Source: Methanobacteriota archaeon
GTDB taxonomy: Archaea > Thermoplasmatota > Poseidoniia > Poseidoniales > Thalassarchaeaceae
NCBI GenBank assembly: GCA_014239955.1
Contig: JAAZXW010000002.1
Span: 1 to 39,424, forward strand
DNA: 39,424 nucleotides
Direction of reading: 5' to 3'
The notes below the pieces were generated by a model. That model saw only the letters and a list, made by a program, of their open reading frames with translations. It had not been told where the DNA came from and ran no database searches. The translations under genes and the position numbers were made by a program. This document shows positions 24,603 through 34,000 of the stretch, piece after piece; within the stretch, counting starts at the first letter, position 1; each line of letters opens with the position of its first letter.

Positions 24603-25301
24603 TTGTCTGGGTCCAGCGTCGGTGCAATGGTTGTCGGCACCGTTTTCATATTGGTGTTCGGAATGGCAACTGTGACCATGGTCGAGAGCATCGACGAGTC
24701 GGTGAAGAACTCAGAGTTCGAACTTCCAGATCCACAGATATCTCTCGTATCAGTGACGGACAAGGTCGAATCGACAGGTCCTGTCATTTCTCTTTCAGTC
24801 AGCTCCAGTGGTTCTGGATATGCCACTGGGGGGAGTTGTAGTACTACAACTGGGGGAGACGGAACCGGTCTAGTGGTGTCAGTAGCTCAAACCGCGGGTT
24901 TGGTAGACTCGATTTCTGTAGTACAACCAGGATCAGAATACGCGATTGGCAACGTAATCACCATTTCCGGATGCGGAAATGGCGACGCAACCGGGACAAT
25001 AGCTTCCCTCCACGATAAGAACACCATAAACATCAGGAATACTGGTTCTGAAACGGTTGATCTCTCACACATCTTCATCACCTTCTCAGACACGGCGACC
25101 AAAGCCCAGGGAATCCCATTCATCCCCTTCGTTACCCACTATTCCGGCACTAACCTGTACCTATTCCCCGGAGAGCAACTATCTACGGATGCATTCCCCC
25201 TGGATTCCAACACCCACGGATTCGCAATCACCGACGACCCAGACAGGGCCTTCCTTGCTATATACGACTACAACGACGCGGAGACCGTAACCATAACGTG
25301 A
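24603..25301 (+). CDS. arlF: Archaellum stator protein ArlF with inserted GSGY repeat domain
   Basis: ArlF sits outside the membrane on a single N-terminal helix (residues about 8-28, AMVVGTVFILVFGMATVTMV) and helps anchor the motor to the envelope. The beta domain starts PQISLVSVTD (about 44-53) and resumes at NTINIRNTGSETVDLSHIFI (about 140-159), the usual ArlF pattern. Between them is an insertion of some 80 residues described separately. Without it the length would be near 150, normal for ArlF; with it, 232. Start is TTG 24603, preceded by a run of seven G's as ribosome-binding site. Spacing to neighbours is 13 and 9 bases, consistent with one operon. Confidence 0.8.
   Translation: MSGSSVGAMVVGTVFILVFGMATVTMVESIDESVKNSEFELPDPQISLVSVTDKVESTGPVISLSVSSSGSGYATGGSCSTTTGGDGTGLVVSVAQTAGLVDSISVVQPGSEYAIGNVITISGCGNGDATGTIASLHDKNTINIRNTGSETVDLSHIFITFSDTATKAQGIPFIPFVTHYSGTNLYLFPGEQLSTDAFPLDSNTHGFAITDDPDRAFLAIYDYNDAETVTIT
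24762..25013 (+). other. Inserted GSGY-type beta repeat inside arlF
   Basis: Residues about 54-137 of ArlF contain two imperfect units. One has SGSGYATGGSC and GDGTGLVVSV; the next has LVDSISVVQPGSEYAIGNVI followed by SGCGNGDATGTI. This alternation of 'GSGY-T/I-G' and 'G-GTG' phrases with a 'V-SI-V' strand is familiar from tail and fibre proteins of marine viruses. One cysteine in each unit could pair. It interrupts the first ArlF beta hairpin without breaking the frame. Confidence 0.6.
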
Positions 25302-25310
25302 GGAGAGAAA

Positions 25311-25796
25311 ATGACAAGCGGACCTTCAGAGATAATCCTCCTCAGTACTGGTCTGATTGTTGCAGCACTGGTCTCTGGCATCCTTCTAGGGACATGGGAT
25401 GACATGGATGACGTCCTCGACGAGCGGGGCAAGCAGGGTGCGGAGGACGTCAGGACGCGCGTGTCACTGGTCAGCGACCCGATCAACATAGCTTGGGAGG
25501 ATAGCAATAATGTGAAGATACACCTCCAGAACTCGGGGGACACCTTCTTGGACGTCAACTCGGTCGGTGCTGCACTAGCGGGCACAACCATGACCGTTAC
25601 AATCACTGATGGGATTACTACGGAATGGCTACCGGGCGAAACGGTCCAGTTCACACTCACCAATGGCGGCCTCCACGGCTCGCTAATCGTGGGTGACAAT
25701 GACCTATTAATGACAGTCAGCGCCTCCTCGACAGCAACCGGTTACACGGGTCTAGACACACTTAGGGAGGAAGTCCGAATTGTCAAGCCAGCCTAA
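25311..25796 (+). CDS. arlG: Archaellum stator protein ArlG
   Basis: A 161-residue protein with an N-terminal helix (residues about 5-27, PSEIILLSTGLIVAALVSGI) and one extracellular beta domain (about 50-161) containing NNVKIHLQNSGDTFLDVNSV, the ArlG/ArlF fold pattern. ArlG caps a filament and binds ArlF so that the motor is held against the S-layer or its substitute. The opening 'SEIILLSTGLIVAA' is characteristic of ArlG. It overlaps the arlH start by 17 bases and follows arlF after 9 bases. Confidence 0.85.
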   Translation: MTSGPSEIILLSTGLIVAALVSGILLGTWDDMDDVLDERGKQGAEDVRTRVSLVSDPINIAWEDSNNVKIHLQNSGDTFLDVNSVGAALAGTTMTVTITDGITTEWLPGETVQFTLTNGGLHGSLIVGDNDLLMTVSASSTATGYTGLDTLREEVRIVKPA

Positions 25797-26481
25797 CGTG
25801 GACAACTTCGATTTCGGAGTAATACAGGACAGCTTGGCTCAGAGCATGGGCACAGCAATCCCAAACAGGGCACTCATGCTCGTGGGTGGGGGGATAGGAT
25901 CCGGCAAGAGCATCATAGGCCAGCGAATGTCATTCGGGTTGACGGCCAATGACGTCAGGGTCGCACTGTACACAACCGAACTAACCACCAGAGGCTGGCT
26001 CGAGCAGGTTGCCAGCATCGGGTACTACATGGACAAGAGAATAGACGAAGGCACCTTCCATTTGATTTCCAGCCTCGGGGTCATCGCCGAACCCACCGAG
26101 GAGAACGTCACTCTGTTGGATATACTGGATTCCCCTGCCTCCAAGGATGCCGAGGTCGTCATAATCGACAGGGCATCTGAGCTAATGCCAGAGGGGATGC
26201 CCTGCAAAGAGCTAATGTTGTTACTGAGGAAATTCACATCAGAGGGCCGTACCCTGATTCTCACGATCGATCCAGATGAGATGGACAATGACACCCTCAG
26301 GGGCATGAAGAACTCCGCCGAGGTCGTCTTGGACATGATGACGTCAGTCGTTGGAGGGCAGTTGGTTAGGACGGTGGGGGTAACTAGGTTCCTCAGGGCC
26401 GCCGGACCACTAACCGAGAGAATAGGTTGGAAGGTGATGCCTGAGATGGGTTTCATCGTGGACATCACAGCAGTTGCTTGA
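25780..26481 (+). CDS. arlH: Archaellum motor regulator ArlH (KaiC-like ATPase)
   Basis: A RecA/KaiC-fold protein that forms a ring under ArlI/ArlJ and controls motor assembly through ATP binding and autophosphorylation. The Walker A motif is GGGIGSGKS (residues 36-44) and Walker B is VVIID (126-130). The 233-residue length is normal. TTG 25780 lies inside the end of arlG with AGGGAGGAAG upstream, so the two genes are translationally coupled. The C-terminal LGWKVMP-like phrase (RIGWKVMPEMGFIVDITAVA) fits archaeal ArlH. Confidence 0.93.
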   Translation: MSSQPNVDNFDFGVIQDSLAQSMGTAIPNRALMLVGGGIGSGKSIIGQRMSFGLTANDVRVALYTTELTTRGWLEQVASIGYYMDKRIDEGTFHLISSLGVIAEPTEENVTLLDILDSPASKDAEVVIIDRASELMPEGMPCKELMLLLRKFTSEGRTLILTIDPDEMDNDTLRGMKNSAEVVLDMMTSVVGGQLVRTVGVTRFLRAAGPLTERIGWKVMPEMGFIVDITAVA

Positions 26482-26493
26482 GGAGGGGTTTGA

Positions 26494-28242
26494 ATGGTAA
26501 CGGAGCAGGAAGCAGGCGAAGAAAAACCCGAGAAGCCTACCTTCAACATACAACCGGGGGATTTGGGTGGCTTGATGGCAGAATACCCACACATCCGGGA
26601 ATGGATCGAGGACTTCGAAGCAAAGCACGGTTCTAGGCCGATATACTACGGACCACTCGATAGGGATGCAAAGAGCGTCAGTCCTCGGAACCTGATTTAT
26701 TCAACCAAGCCACCATGCTTCGCACACGTTTACTCCCCTCCGGAGGGGGCCGAGGGAGCAGGAAACACCTTCTGGTTCGGCCTCGAGCCAACCATCACAG
26801 CGGATGAGGAGGAAATCCGGGACAATATCGTGGAGCGCCTCCTCCGAGACGCCCCCCAGAAGGAGAGATTCGATGACGACGAGGAATTCATCATAATGAT
26901 TCACGAGATGATGGATGAGATGACCACCACCACGACCTCGTCATTCCTGTCGAATCCATTTATCAACCAAGCTAGGGAACTCATTGGCCTGGGCGAGGCC
27001 CCATTGAAGGTAACGCCTGAGCAGCTGGATCGCCTGAAGTACGTGGTTGTGAGGGATCTGGTGAACAACGGTCCCCTTGAGACGCTACTAGCCGACGAGA
27101 TGCTGGAGGACATTCACTCCATCGGCCTCTCGAGGATCAACATGGACCACAAGGTCTTCCCTATGCTCACATCCAATATCGCATTCAAGGACCAGGATCT
27201 CCTTACCAAGTATCTCAGATCCATGTCGGAGAGGATCGGGAGGCCAGTTTCCGACAGCAAACCAATTGTCGACGGTGCCCTGCTGGATGGCTCGAGAATC
27301 AATATTATCTACAGCGACGATGTCTCAATCCAAGGCTCTTCGTTCACGATTAGGAAGTTCGCGGAGGAGACAATCTCGATTATCCAGCTGATCAAGTGGA
27401 AGACCCTCTCGGCTCAGATGGCCGCATATCTCTGGCTGGGGCTCGAGTCGGGGATGTCCATGCTCGTCTCTGGAGAGACGGCATCCGGAAAGACCACGAC
27501 CCTTAATGCAATTCTCCCATTCATCGATCACAACGTCAAGATCTACACCGCCGAGGACACACCCGAGGTCAAGGTGGCCCACACCATCTGGCAGCGACTG
27601 ATAACTAGGGAATCGAAGAACGAGGACTCCCGTGTCGAGATGTTCGACCTGCTGAAGGCGGCACTAAGATCTAGGCCCAGATACATCATCATCGGGGAGA
27701 TTCGAGGAGTCGAGGGGGCAATCGCCTTCCAAGCTATGCAGACCGGACACCCTGTCGTCGGGACCTTCCACGCATCCAATATTGTGAAGCTCATCCAGAG
27801 GTTCACCGGAGACCCAATCAACGTCCCCGCACGTTTCTTCGACAATCTCAATTTCGCGATCTTCCAAGAGGTCGTCGAGGCCCCGGGAGGGGGAATAGCC
27901 AGGAGGATTACTGGGGTCAGTGAGGTCATCGGCTTCGACAAAACCGCAGACGGCATCTTGACCAGGAACATGTTCGAGTGGGATCCAGTTGCAGACGAGG
28001 TCTACTTCAGGGGGATGTTCCAATCGGACATGCTCGAAAACAAAATAGCCCCTAGGATGGGGTTCCGCAGTAAGAGGGACATCTACGACGAACTCCAACG
28101 GAGAACCGAGGCAATACAGAGGATGTGCGATCGCGATCTGACCCACTACGACGATGTGTTCGACCTCCTGGACATTTACTTCAAGGAAGGATGGGACAGA
28201 TTCATCTCTTCACTGGAGACTTGGACGGGAATTAATCACTAG
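26494..28242 (+). CDS. arlI: Archaellum motor ATPase ArlI
   Basis: Hexameric type II/IV secretion ATPase that assembles and rotates the archaellum. In the 582-residue product the Walker A motif is GETASGKTT (327-335), the Asp/Glu box YTAEDTPE is at about 351-358, Walker B YIIIGEIRG at about 397-405 and the His box TGHPVVGTFHASN at about 417-429. The N-terminal domain (about 1-150) carries acidic stretches before the conserved core. It follows arlH by 12 bases and precedes arlJ by 8. All catalytic elements are present, so the motor should be functional. Confidence 0.95.
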   Translation: MVTEQEAGEEKPEKPTFNIQPGDLGGLMAEYPHIREWIEDFEAKHGSRPIYYGPLDRDAKSVSPRNLIYSTKPPCFAHVYSPPEGAEGAGNTFWFGLEPTITADEEEIRDNIVERLLRDAPQKERFDDDEEFIIMIHEMMDEMTTTTTSSFLSNPFINQARELIGLGEAPLKVTPEQLDRLKYVVVRDLVNNGPLETLLADEMLEDIHSIGLSRINMDHKVFPMLTSNIAFKDQDLLTKYLRSMSERIGRPVSDSKPIVDGALLDGSRINIIYSDDVSIQGSSFTIRKFAEETISIIQLIKWKTLSAQMAAYLWLGLESGMSMLVSGETASGKTTTLNAILPFIDHNVKIYTAEDTPEVKVAHTIWQRLITRESKNEDSRVEMFDLLKAALRSRPRYIIIGEIRGVEGAIAFQAMQTGHPVVGTFHASNIVKLIQRFTGDPINVPARFFDNLNFAIFQEVVEAPGGGIARRITGVSEVIGFDKTADGILTRNMFEWDPVADEVYFRGMFQSDMLENKIAPRMGFRSKRDIYDELQRRTEAIQRMCDRDLTHYDDVFDLLDIYFKEGWDRFISSLETWTGINH

Positions 28243-28250
28243 GGGGGCGG

Positions 28251-30059
28251 GTGAAGGTGGAGTCAAAGGCCAGCACGTGGGAAATCGCTCTCCTGCGACT
28301 CGGGATGCCCTTCAGCAGGTATCTGACGTACTTCTCCCTGCCAGCAGTAATCATCGGCCTAATAGCAGGGTTATCTGTTTGGTTATCGGTAAGCGATACC
28401 ATCGGAGGAGTGTCTGCCATCGCATTGGTTCTGATGTTCCCGCTTCTCGCCTTCGCTGGAACGATAGCATACCCAGTGGCACAGGTCTCCGCTGAGGCAA
28501 TCCAGATTGAGCAGGACATGCACATGTTCATGACCAGGATGGGAATCCTCTCCATGGGCGAGTCAGCCGAGAAGGGTATGTTCGACGTCCTCAAGGAGAT
28601 GGGTGACTACGGTGCGCTCGCACACGAGATACAAGCGATCGAGACGTTAGTCACCAAGTGGCACACAAACCTCCCAGAGGCTGCTAGGATAGTGGGCCGT
28701 CAGAGCCCATCCGAAATCTGGAGCGATTTCCTCGACAGGATGGCGTTCTCAGTGGAGGTCGGCCAGCCAATAGGGGAGTTCTTCACCAGCGAGAACGAGA
28801 CCTTCGAGCAGGCCTACACCACCATATACGACGCCAGGCTGGAGCAGTTGGACACCCTGAGGGAGACCTTCGTCTCACTGACCACCACAGGACTCCTCCT
28901 TCTTGTGGTCGCTGGTCTGCACCTTATCCTCTTCCAGACCGGGTCAGAGACAGACAACTGGTTCGAAGTGGCCTTCAGAGCCAGATGGGTCCTGCTGGCC
29001 GGGACCCTATTCGGCATGCTACAGATAGGCGCATGGTACCTCTTCACTCTAGTGATTCCGGATGAGGACCTGTTCGCCAAGCACGGCTTCAACACCGATC
29101 AAGCGATTGACATGCGACGATCGTGGATTTTCGCTGGCATTCTTGCAATCATGATGTTCACTCTAATCATTACAGTGTTCATCTTTTTCGGGACAGACAT
29201 CCTTTTCGCCCAATGGAAATACTACGGTCTGCTGGTTATCGCAGCAATGATGTCCCCGCTCCTCGCACCCTCAATGATCACCTCCCAGGAGGAGACGCGA
29301 GTTAGGAGGAGGGACGATGCATTCCCCGAGTTCATCAGGGCTTTCGGAGGGACGGCTCAGGCTAGGGCGCAGGAGCCGAGCGCAATGGTGAAGGCACTCT
29401 CGGGGATCGACTTCGGGGCCCTCGACGATTCCATCTCAAATTTGGAAAAGAGGCTATCGATGAGGATCGACAGCGACTACTCATGGGATTGGTTCGCAGC
29501 GGACAACAACTCGATGCTCGTCTCGCGTTTCACAAGAGTGTTCATCGAGGGCTCTTCCTCGACCGGTATGCCGGGTCTGGTGGGCGACATGGTCTCCCAG
29601 AGCACGACCACCCTCCTCGGACTACGTCAGAGGAGGGAGATTTCGGCCAACGTGATGAGAAGCGTATCCTACGGTCTGCTGATTGCCATGATAATCGCGC
29701 TGAACATCACCACCTCCATCATCTCCGGCCTGGGAGAGACCATCGCATCGGTTGCCCAGGGGCTAGTGGATAGCACAGGTGAGGTAGGAACCGCGTCCGG
29801 TGGGGTTGACGTGGCTCTGCCGGCCCTAGCCGAGACAGGTGGCATAGAACAGAACATTGCAGTCTTCAACTACATGGGTTCGGGACTCATCGTCATTACA
29901 ATTTTGGTTCTTGGCCTAATCACTGCGAGAATTAGGGGAGGGGGAACAACCCTAGTTCTGGGGCAGATGATCCAGATGATGTGGATAGCCGGCATAGCGA
30001 ATTTCTTCAGCGCTTGGATACTCGACCAATCGGTCGGGCTGTTCTCGTCCGGCGGATAG
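28251..30059 (+). CDS. arlJ: Archaellum membrane platform protein ArlJ
   Basis: Polytopic inner platform that binds ArlI and the growing filament. The 602-residue protein has about nine membrane helices, with two T2SF-like cytoplasmic regions: about residues 90-210 (SMGESAEKGMFDVLKEMGDY and on) and about 345-465 (RRRDDAFPEFIRAFGGTAQA and on). The second contains the conserved 'FPEFIRAFGGTAQARA' phrase of archaeal TadC/ArlJ proteins. The start is GTG 28251 or GTG 28257; the poly-G ribosome-binding site AGGGGGGCGG (28242-28251) is better spaced for the second. Last gene of the tight archaellum series; the prepilin peptidase follows 45 bases on. Confidence 0.93.
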   Translation: MKVESKASTWEIALLRLGMPFSRYLTYFSLPAVIIGLIAGLSVWLSVSDTIGGVSAIALVLMFPLLAFAGTIAYPVAQVSAEAIQIEQDMHMFMTRMGILSMGESAEKGMFDVLKEMGDYGALAHEIQAIETLVTKWHTNLPEAARIVGRQSPSEIWSDFLDRMAFSVEVGQPIGEFFTSENETFEQAYTTIYDARLEQLDTLRETFVSLTTTGLLLLVVAGLHLILFQTGSETDNWFEVAFRARWVLLAGTLFGMLQIGAWYLFTLVIPDEDLFAKHGFNTDQAIDMRRSWIFAGILAIMMFTLIITVFIFFGTDILFAQWKYYGLLVIAAMMSPLLAPSMITSQEETRVRRRDDAFPEFIRAFGGTAQARAQEPSAMVKALSGIDFGALDDSISNLEKRLSMRIDSDYSWDWFAADNNSMLVSRFTRVFIEGSSSTGMPGLVGDMVSQSTTTLLGLRQRREISANVMRSVSYGLLIAMIIALNITTSIISGLGETIASVAQGLVDSTGEVGTASGGVDVALPALAETGGIEQNIAVFNYMGSGLIVITILVLGLITARIRGGGTTLVLGQMIQMMWIAGIANFFSAWILDQSVGLFSSGG

Positions 30060-30104
30060 CGATAGCGCAGAAGCCTTGATGTCGCCAGCCCGTTGCCTCT
30101 TGGC

Positions 30105-31097
30105 ATGGCCGACCCCCTATTCTCCACTCTCAGGATTTCATTTCTCATCCTTTGCATGGCAACTGCGGCCCGGTCGGACTTCCAGACACTTTCTGTCAGA
30201 GATAGCCACTGGATTAGATGGTCAATCCCAGCCGCGCTAATCCTGATTATTGAGATGGCCTCAGATGACGCTGGTTTCGCTAACATCTGCATGGCTATGG
30301 CCATTGTTTCCATTTTCTCCGTATGCTTCGCAGATCCCCCCGACCCCAGGAATCTCAGAGAGTGGAGCGGACAAGAGAAGATTCTCTCAATAGCCTATGC
30401 CCTAGGAATGGCAGGACTCGTCGGAGGGGCTGTCTCCTACTCCGAAACAGACTTCGTCGATTTGGTCCTCGGGGATGAGGCCCAAAACACTACACTCTGG
30501 TGGAGCATGGTGGGTGCATTGCTGACTTCAACCGTCTTCTACTTCTCGTGGAGGCTAGGCCTTATCCAGGGGGGGGCGGATGTGAAGGCACTAATTCTAG
30601 TCACACTCTTCTTCCCCTCGTGGGCTTTCGTCCCTGAGCAGATATACCCACTAGCCGAAGAACCAATATTCAGGATGCCACCGTCGATGGTGATGTTCAT
30701 TTGGGCTGCAGCCGCCTTCCTCATTGCACCACCAGTTATTTTCGTCCACAATGCGACGAGGGGGAATATAGGCTCGATCTCCGATCTGAAGATGGCGTGG
30801 CACGCGACCAAGAAGAGCATCTCAGAACTCGGGGAAACCTCAGAAATGGACGATAATCCTTCATGGATACTCACGGAGGTCATCCAGAAGAATGGTGAGA
30901 ACACCGTTGTGAACCGAATACTACCATCTCGAAAGTCGACCTTTGACAGGGCGAAAGAAGCAGAATTGTCACTTCTGGAGGAATTGGGGATAGATAGCGT
31001 CTGGATAACTAGGAAGCACCCCTTCCTAGTGTATCTGTTCTTGGCGATTCTGCCGATGCTTCTCCTCGGTGACCCTCTAGCATATCTTATCAGATGA
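30105..31097 (+). CDS. arlK: Preflagellin/prepilin peptidase ArlK-type (GxGD aspartic protease)
   Basis: Membrane aspartic protease that cuts class III signal peptides from archaellins, ArlF, ArlG and other pilins. The first catalytic aspartate is in ARSDFQTLSVRD, after the first helix, where FlaK/PibD have 'D-x-x-x-R-x-I'. The second lies in the GxGD-like motif GGADVKALI at about residue 160. About six membrane helices are visible. With ATG 30105 it is 330 residues, longer than FlaK (about 230), mostly through a cytoplasmic domain at about residues 210-300 before the last helix. Its stop overlaps the convergent polymerase gene end by 8 bases. Placement right after arlJ supports an archaellum role. 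Confidence 0.82.
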   Translation: MADPLFSTLRISFLILCMATAARSDFQTLSVRDSHWIRWSIPAALILIIEMASDDAGFANICMAMAIVSIFSVCFADPPDPRNLREWSGQEKILSIAYALGMAGLVGGAVSYSETDFVDLVLGDEAQNTTLWWSMVGALLTSTVFYFSWRLGLIQGGADVKALILVTLFFPSWAFVPEQIYPLAEEPIFRMPPSMVMFIWAAAAFLIAPPVIFVHNATRGNIGSISDLKMAWHATKKSISELGETSEMDDNPSWILTEVIQKNGENTVVNRILPSRKSTFDRAKEAELSLLEELGIDSVWITRKHPFLVYLFLAILPMLLLGDPLAYLIR

Positions 31098-34000
31098 AAT
31101 CCTCGAGAGTCATCACGGTGACTCTGTCGTTGTTGAATAACGAGTCTACGCTCGAGGACATCCATCCGACTCTATGCTTGGTGTAGTCATCCACGCCATA
31201 TTCCTCCATGACTTCTTCAGTGATCTGGATATATTTTCTCACCGCTCCTTCTGAAACTGTGAGCACCACGTTGCCTCCACAACCGGAGTCTATGACCCCT
31301 CCTGTGAAACCGCCCGAAGGCCTAGACTTCTGTTTGATGCATTTCCCTGCCAACGGCATCCTTCGATACGACTCACCGCATTTCACGCATCGAATCTTCT
31401 GTCTCGTGTATGCCATCAGATTTCCTCTCATGTCTGGTAGGAAGTGTGACTCAATCACTTGCTTTGCAACTCTCTCAGCAGCAACAGGACGCAGGACCCT
31501 CCCTAGGCTCAATTGACTGTCTAGCTTGTCCTTCATGGTGACGAGGGTCTTATACGAGGAGTTTTCTGGACCCGCATCCAATGGTCCCGAATCGTGAGTC
31601 CACCCATAACCACGAATCTCCCCAATCATCCCAAGTCTGTTCTCAACTAGGTCCACCAATCCCCTGACTTCCTTTGAGTGCGGCTGGCCAAGAGTCGCCT
31701 CGTAGAACTCTCTACTGTAGCACCATGAGCAATCGACGTTCAATGCCTCCTTGTCAATTTCACTGGGATTCAGTCTAGTTGTGAGGACCAGGGGGGCATC
31801 CATTCTGCCGCCCCTGTTCGCCGGGAGGATCGTCTGAGTGAAGTTTAGCAAACCATCCATTAGCATCATAATGCTATCTTCGTCACCATCGCAGTTCCTT
31901 CTCTTTGCAGCATGGAAGAGGGGGTGGGCATATCCAGCAGAGGCACCTGTCCACCCGATGATCCTGCATGCAACGCCTCCTGAGGTATGGGGGGCGAGCC
32001 CAATGGCGATATGGCCCACGAGGTCTTGCAGGCTCTTCGTTTTGTAGAAAGGACTCATTCCATAGAACCTAACGAGCAGGTCATCGACAAACGAGCAAGT
32101 GGACAGAAGGTGATCCGAACCAAGGCTAGAGGGAATGAAGTCCTGAGGGAACAACTCCAGAATCTGACCATCATTTCTCAATGGTTCCCCCAAGAAATCA
32201 TGAGTGTACCCCAATTTCACCATCCTCTTCCATGGGGTGCCGATCTCTGATGGTCGGAAGTGAGTTACTGGGACATCGCTCATGTCTAATCTGGAAGTCC
32301 CGTCCCTGAAAACGGAAACTCCGTGCAGACCTCTCAGGATTCCCTTCTCCAACTGCTCTGGAGACTGCTCTTCCGAGATCAATCCTTTGACGGCTTTGAT
32401 CTTCTTTGGGATTCTATCAAGCCCAAGCTTCCTCCTCTTAACCTCGATAATTGAACCAAGATTGACCGCAGTCCTCTCTCCCTTCCTCCTGCCTCTTCGC
32501 TTTCTCGGAGAGCTGACGGTTCTCCCTCCGCATTCCACTGGCTCATCAGGGTTAGGTCTGTGATGGCATGTGATTTGTGGTGTCTCCTTACCGCAGGTCT
32601 GACATATTCTTGGTCCAACTGTGACTCTAATAGTCCCCTTTGAGGAGGCTTCTGATATCAGTCTCTGTGGACCACCGTTCTCGCCAATGGGGAAGATCGA
32701 GTGGACGAGTGGTTTCATCTCCCTAGCTCCTGACTTCTCCGGTCTGCCCATCCTCGCCCCAATTCTGCAAGGGACCGAGTCCTCCCACCTGGGAAGATTA
32801 GAAACTCTCCTGACCAGTTGGAGTGAGCGCTCAACTAGGTAATCGTCTACCTTACTCCGTGCTCTCGACTCTTCGGGGTTTTCTCCTTCTGCATCATCAG
32901 ACGATTGAATGATCTCAAAGCATTTGGATACTCTGCCTACAATCTCAGCAACGATTGGCTTCACATCACTTCTGATAACCGCTCGTCCTTGTGAGGTCCC
33001 TATGCCCAACCCATCTAGTAGACTCTCCCAGTTCTTTGGAATCAATATGTCTGTGCCTTCGTGACGATGCTCTATTCCAAGTGTCATTAGCGATGATTTG
33101 ACCAATCCGTGACGCGATACTTCCGTCCAACGAGGCCACTCCCCCAAGATTGGTTGACCAATTTCAAGTGAATTGCTTCCCAACGAGAAAGGCCATCCAT
33201 TGACCGCTTCTCTAATCCTAAGCGATGAATCTTCGATAGACCCTTTCTCTATTATTGAATCAACTAATGGGGGAACGAACTGGATTGGCAGATCAGACCA
33301 CCAATGGTTCCATGGAGGGGGGACTGCAGTTCCGAAACGCTCGGAGATTTTCTGGATCTGAATCCAAGAAAGATCCAATGTCTTGAGATAAGAAATCCAT
33401 TCTCTTCGCCTCCATGACCTCTTCACAGTAGATTCTCCTCCGCGTTTTATTGCCCCATTGAAGGGCATCCCCAAGGGGAACTCGTCCCTCCGAACCCCAA
33501 TTATCTCAGCTAATTCCTCGACCTTATCATGTGTGTCAAGTGAATCGGCAACGTCAACCGACCACCAATCAACGGAATAGGAGGAGGGTACCAGAGATTT
33601 GTTGTTCTCCAGGAATTCACCAAACCCAAGAAGAATCTCGCCGGCATCCCAGATTGAGGCCAGCTCTCCTTCACACTTCCCCCACTCTTCTTCGGTCCTG
33701 ACCCTGAGGAATTCGCCGTCTTTCAGAAGCACCGTGGGACCGTCAATCTCAATGCATGGGGTGACAGCACAGGCTTTCCCTGGACCCTCAATCTTCATCT
33801 GAGTACCTACAGAAAGAAATCCTCCCATAGCTTCCATTGTAATCGGATTTAGGCCGGCCGCCGCAAGTCCCGTTGCCCTGCTTCTGCCGTATCTGAGCCT
33901 GAACCCACCAGGCTCACGCGGTTCACCGAAGACCGGTCTCCCAGCAATCACGTCTTCCATGTACCTGCCTTCTTTTTGGATCGATCTTCGCTTCTTCTCG

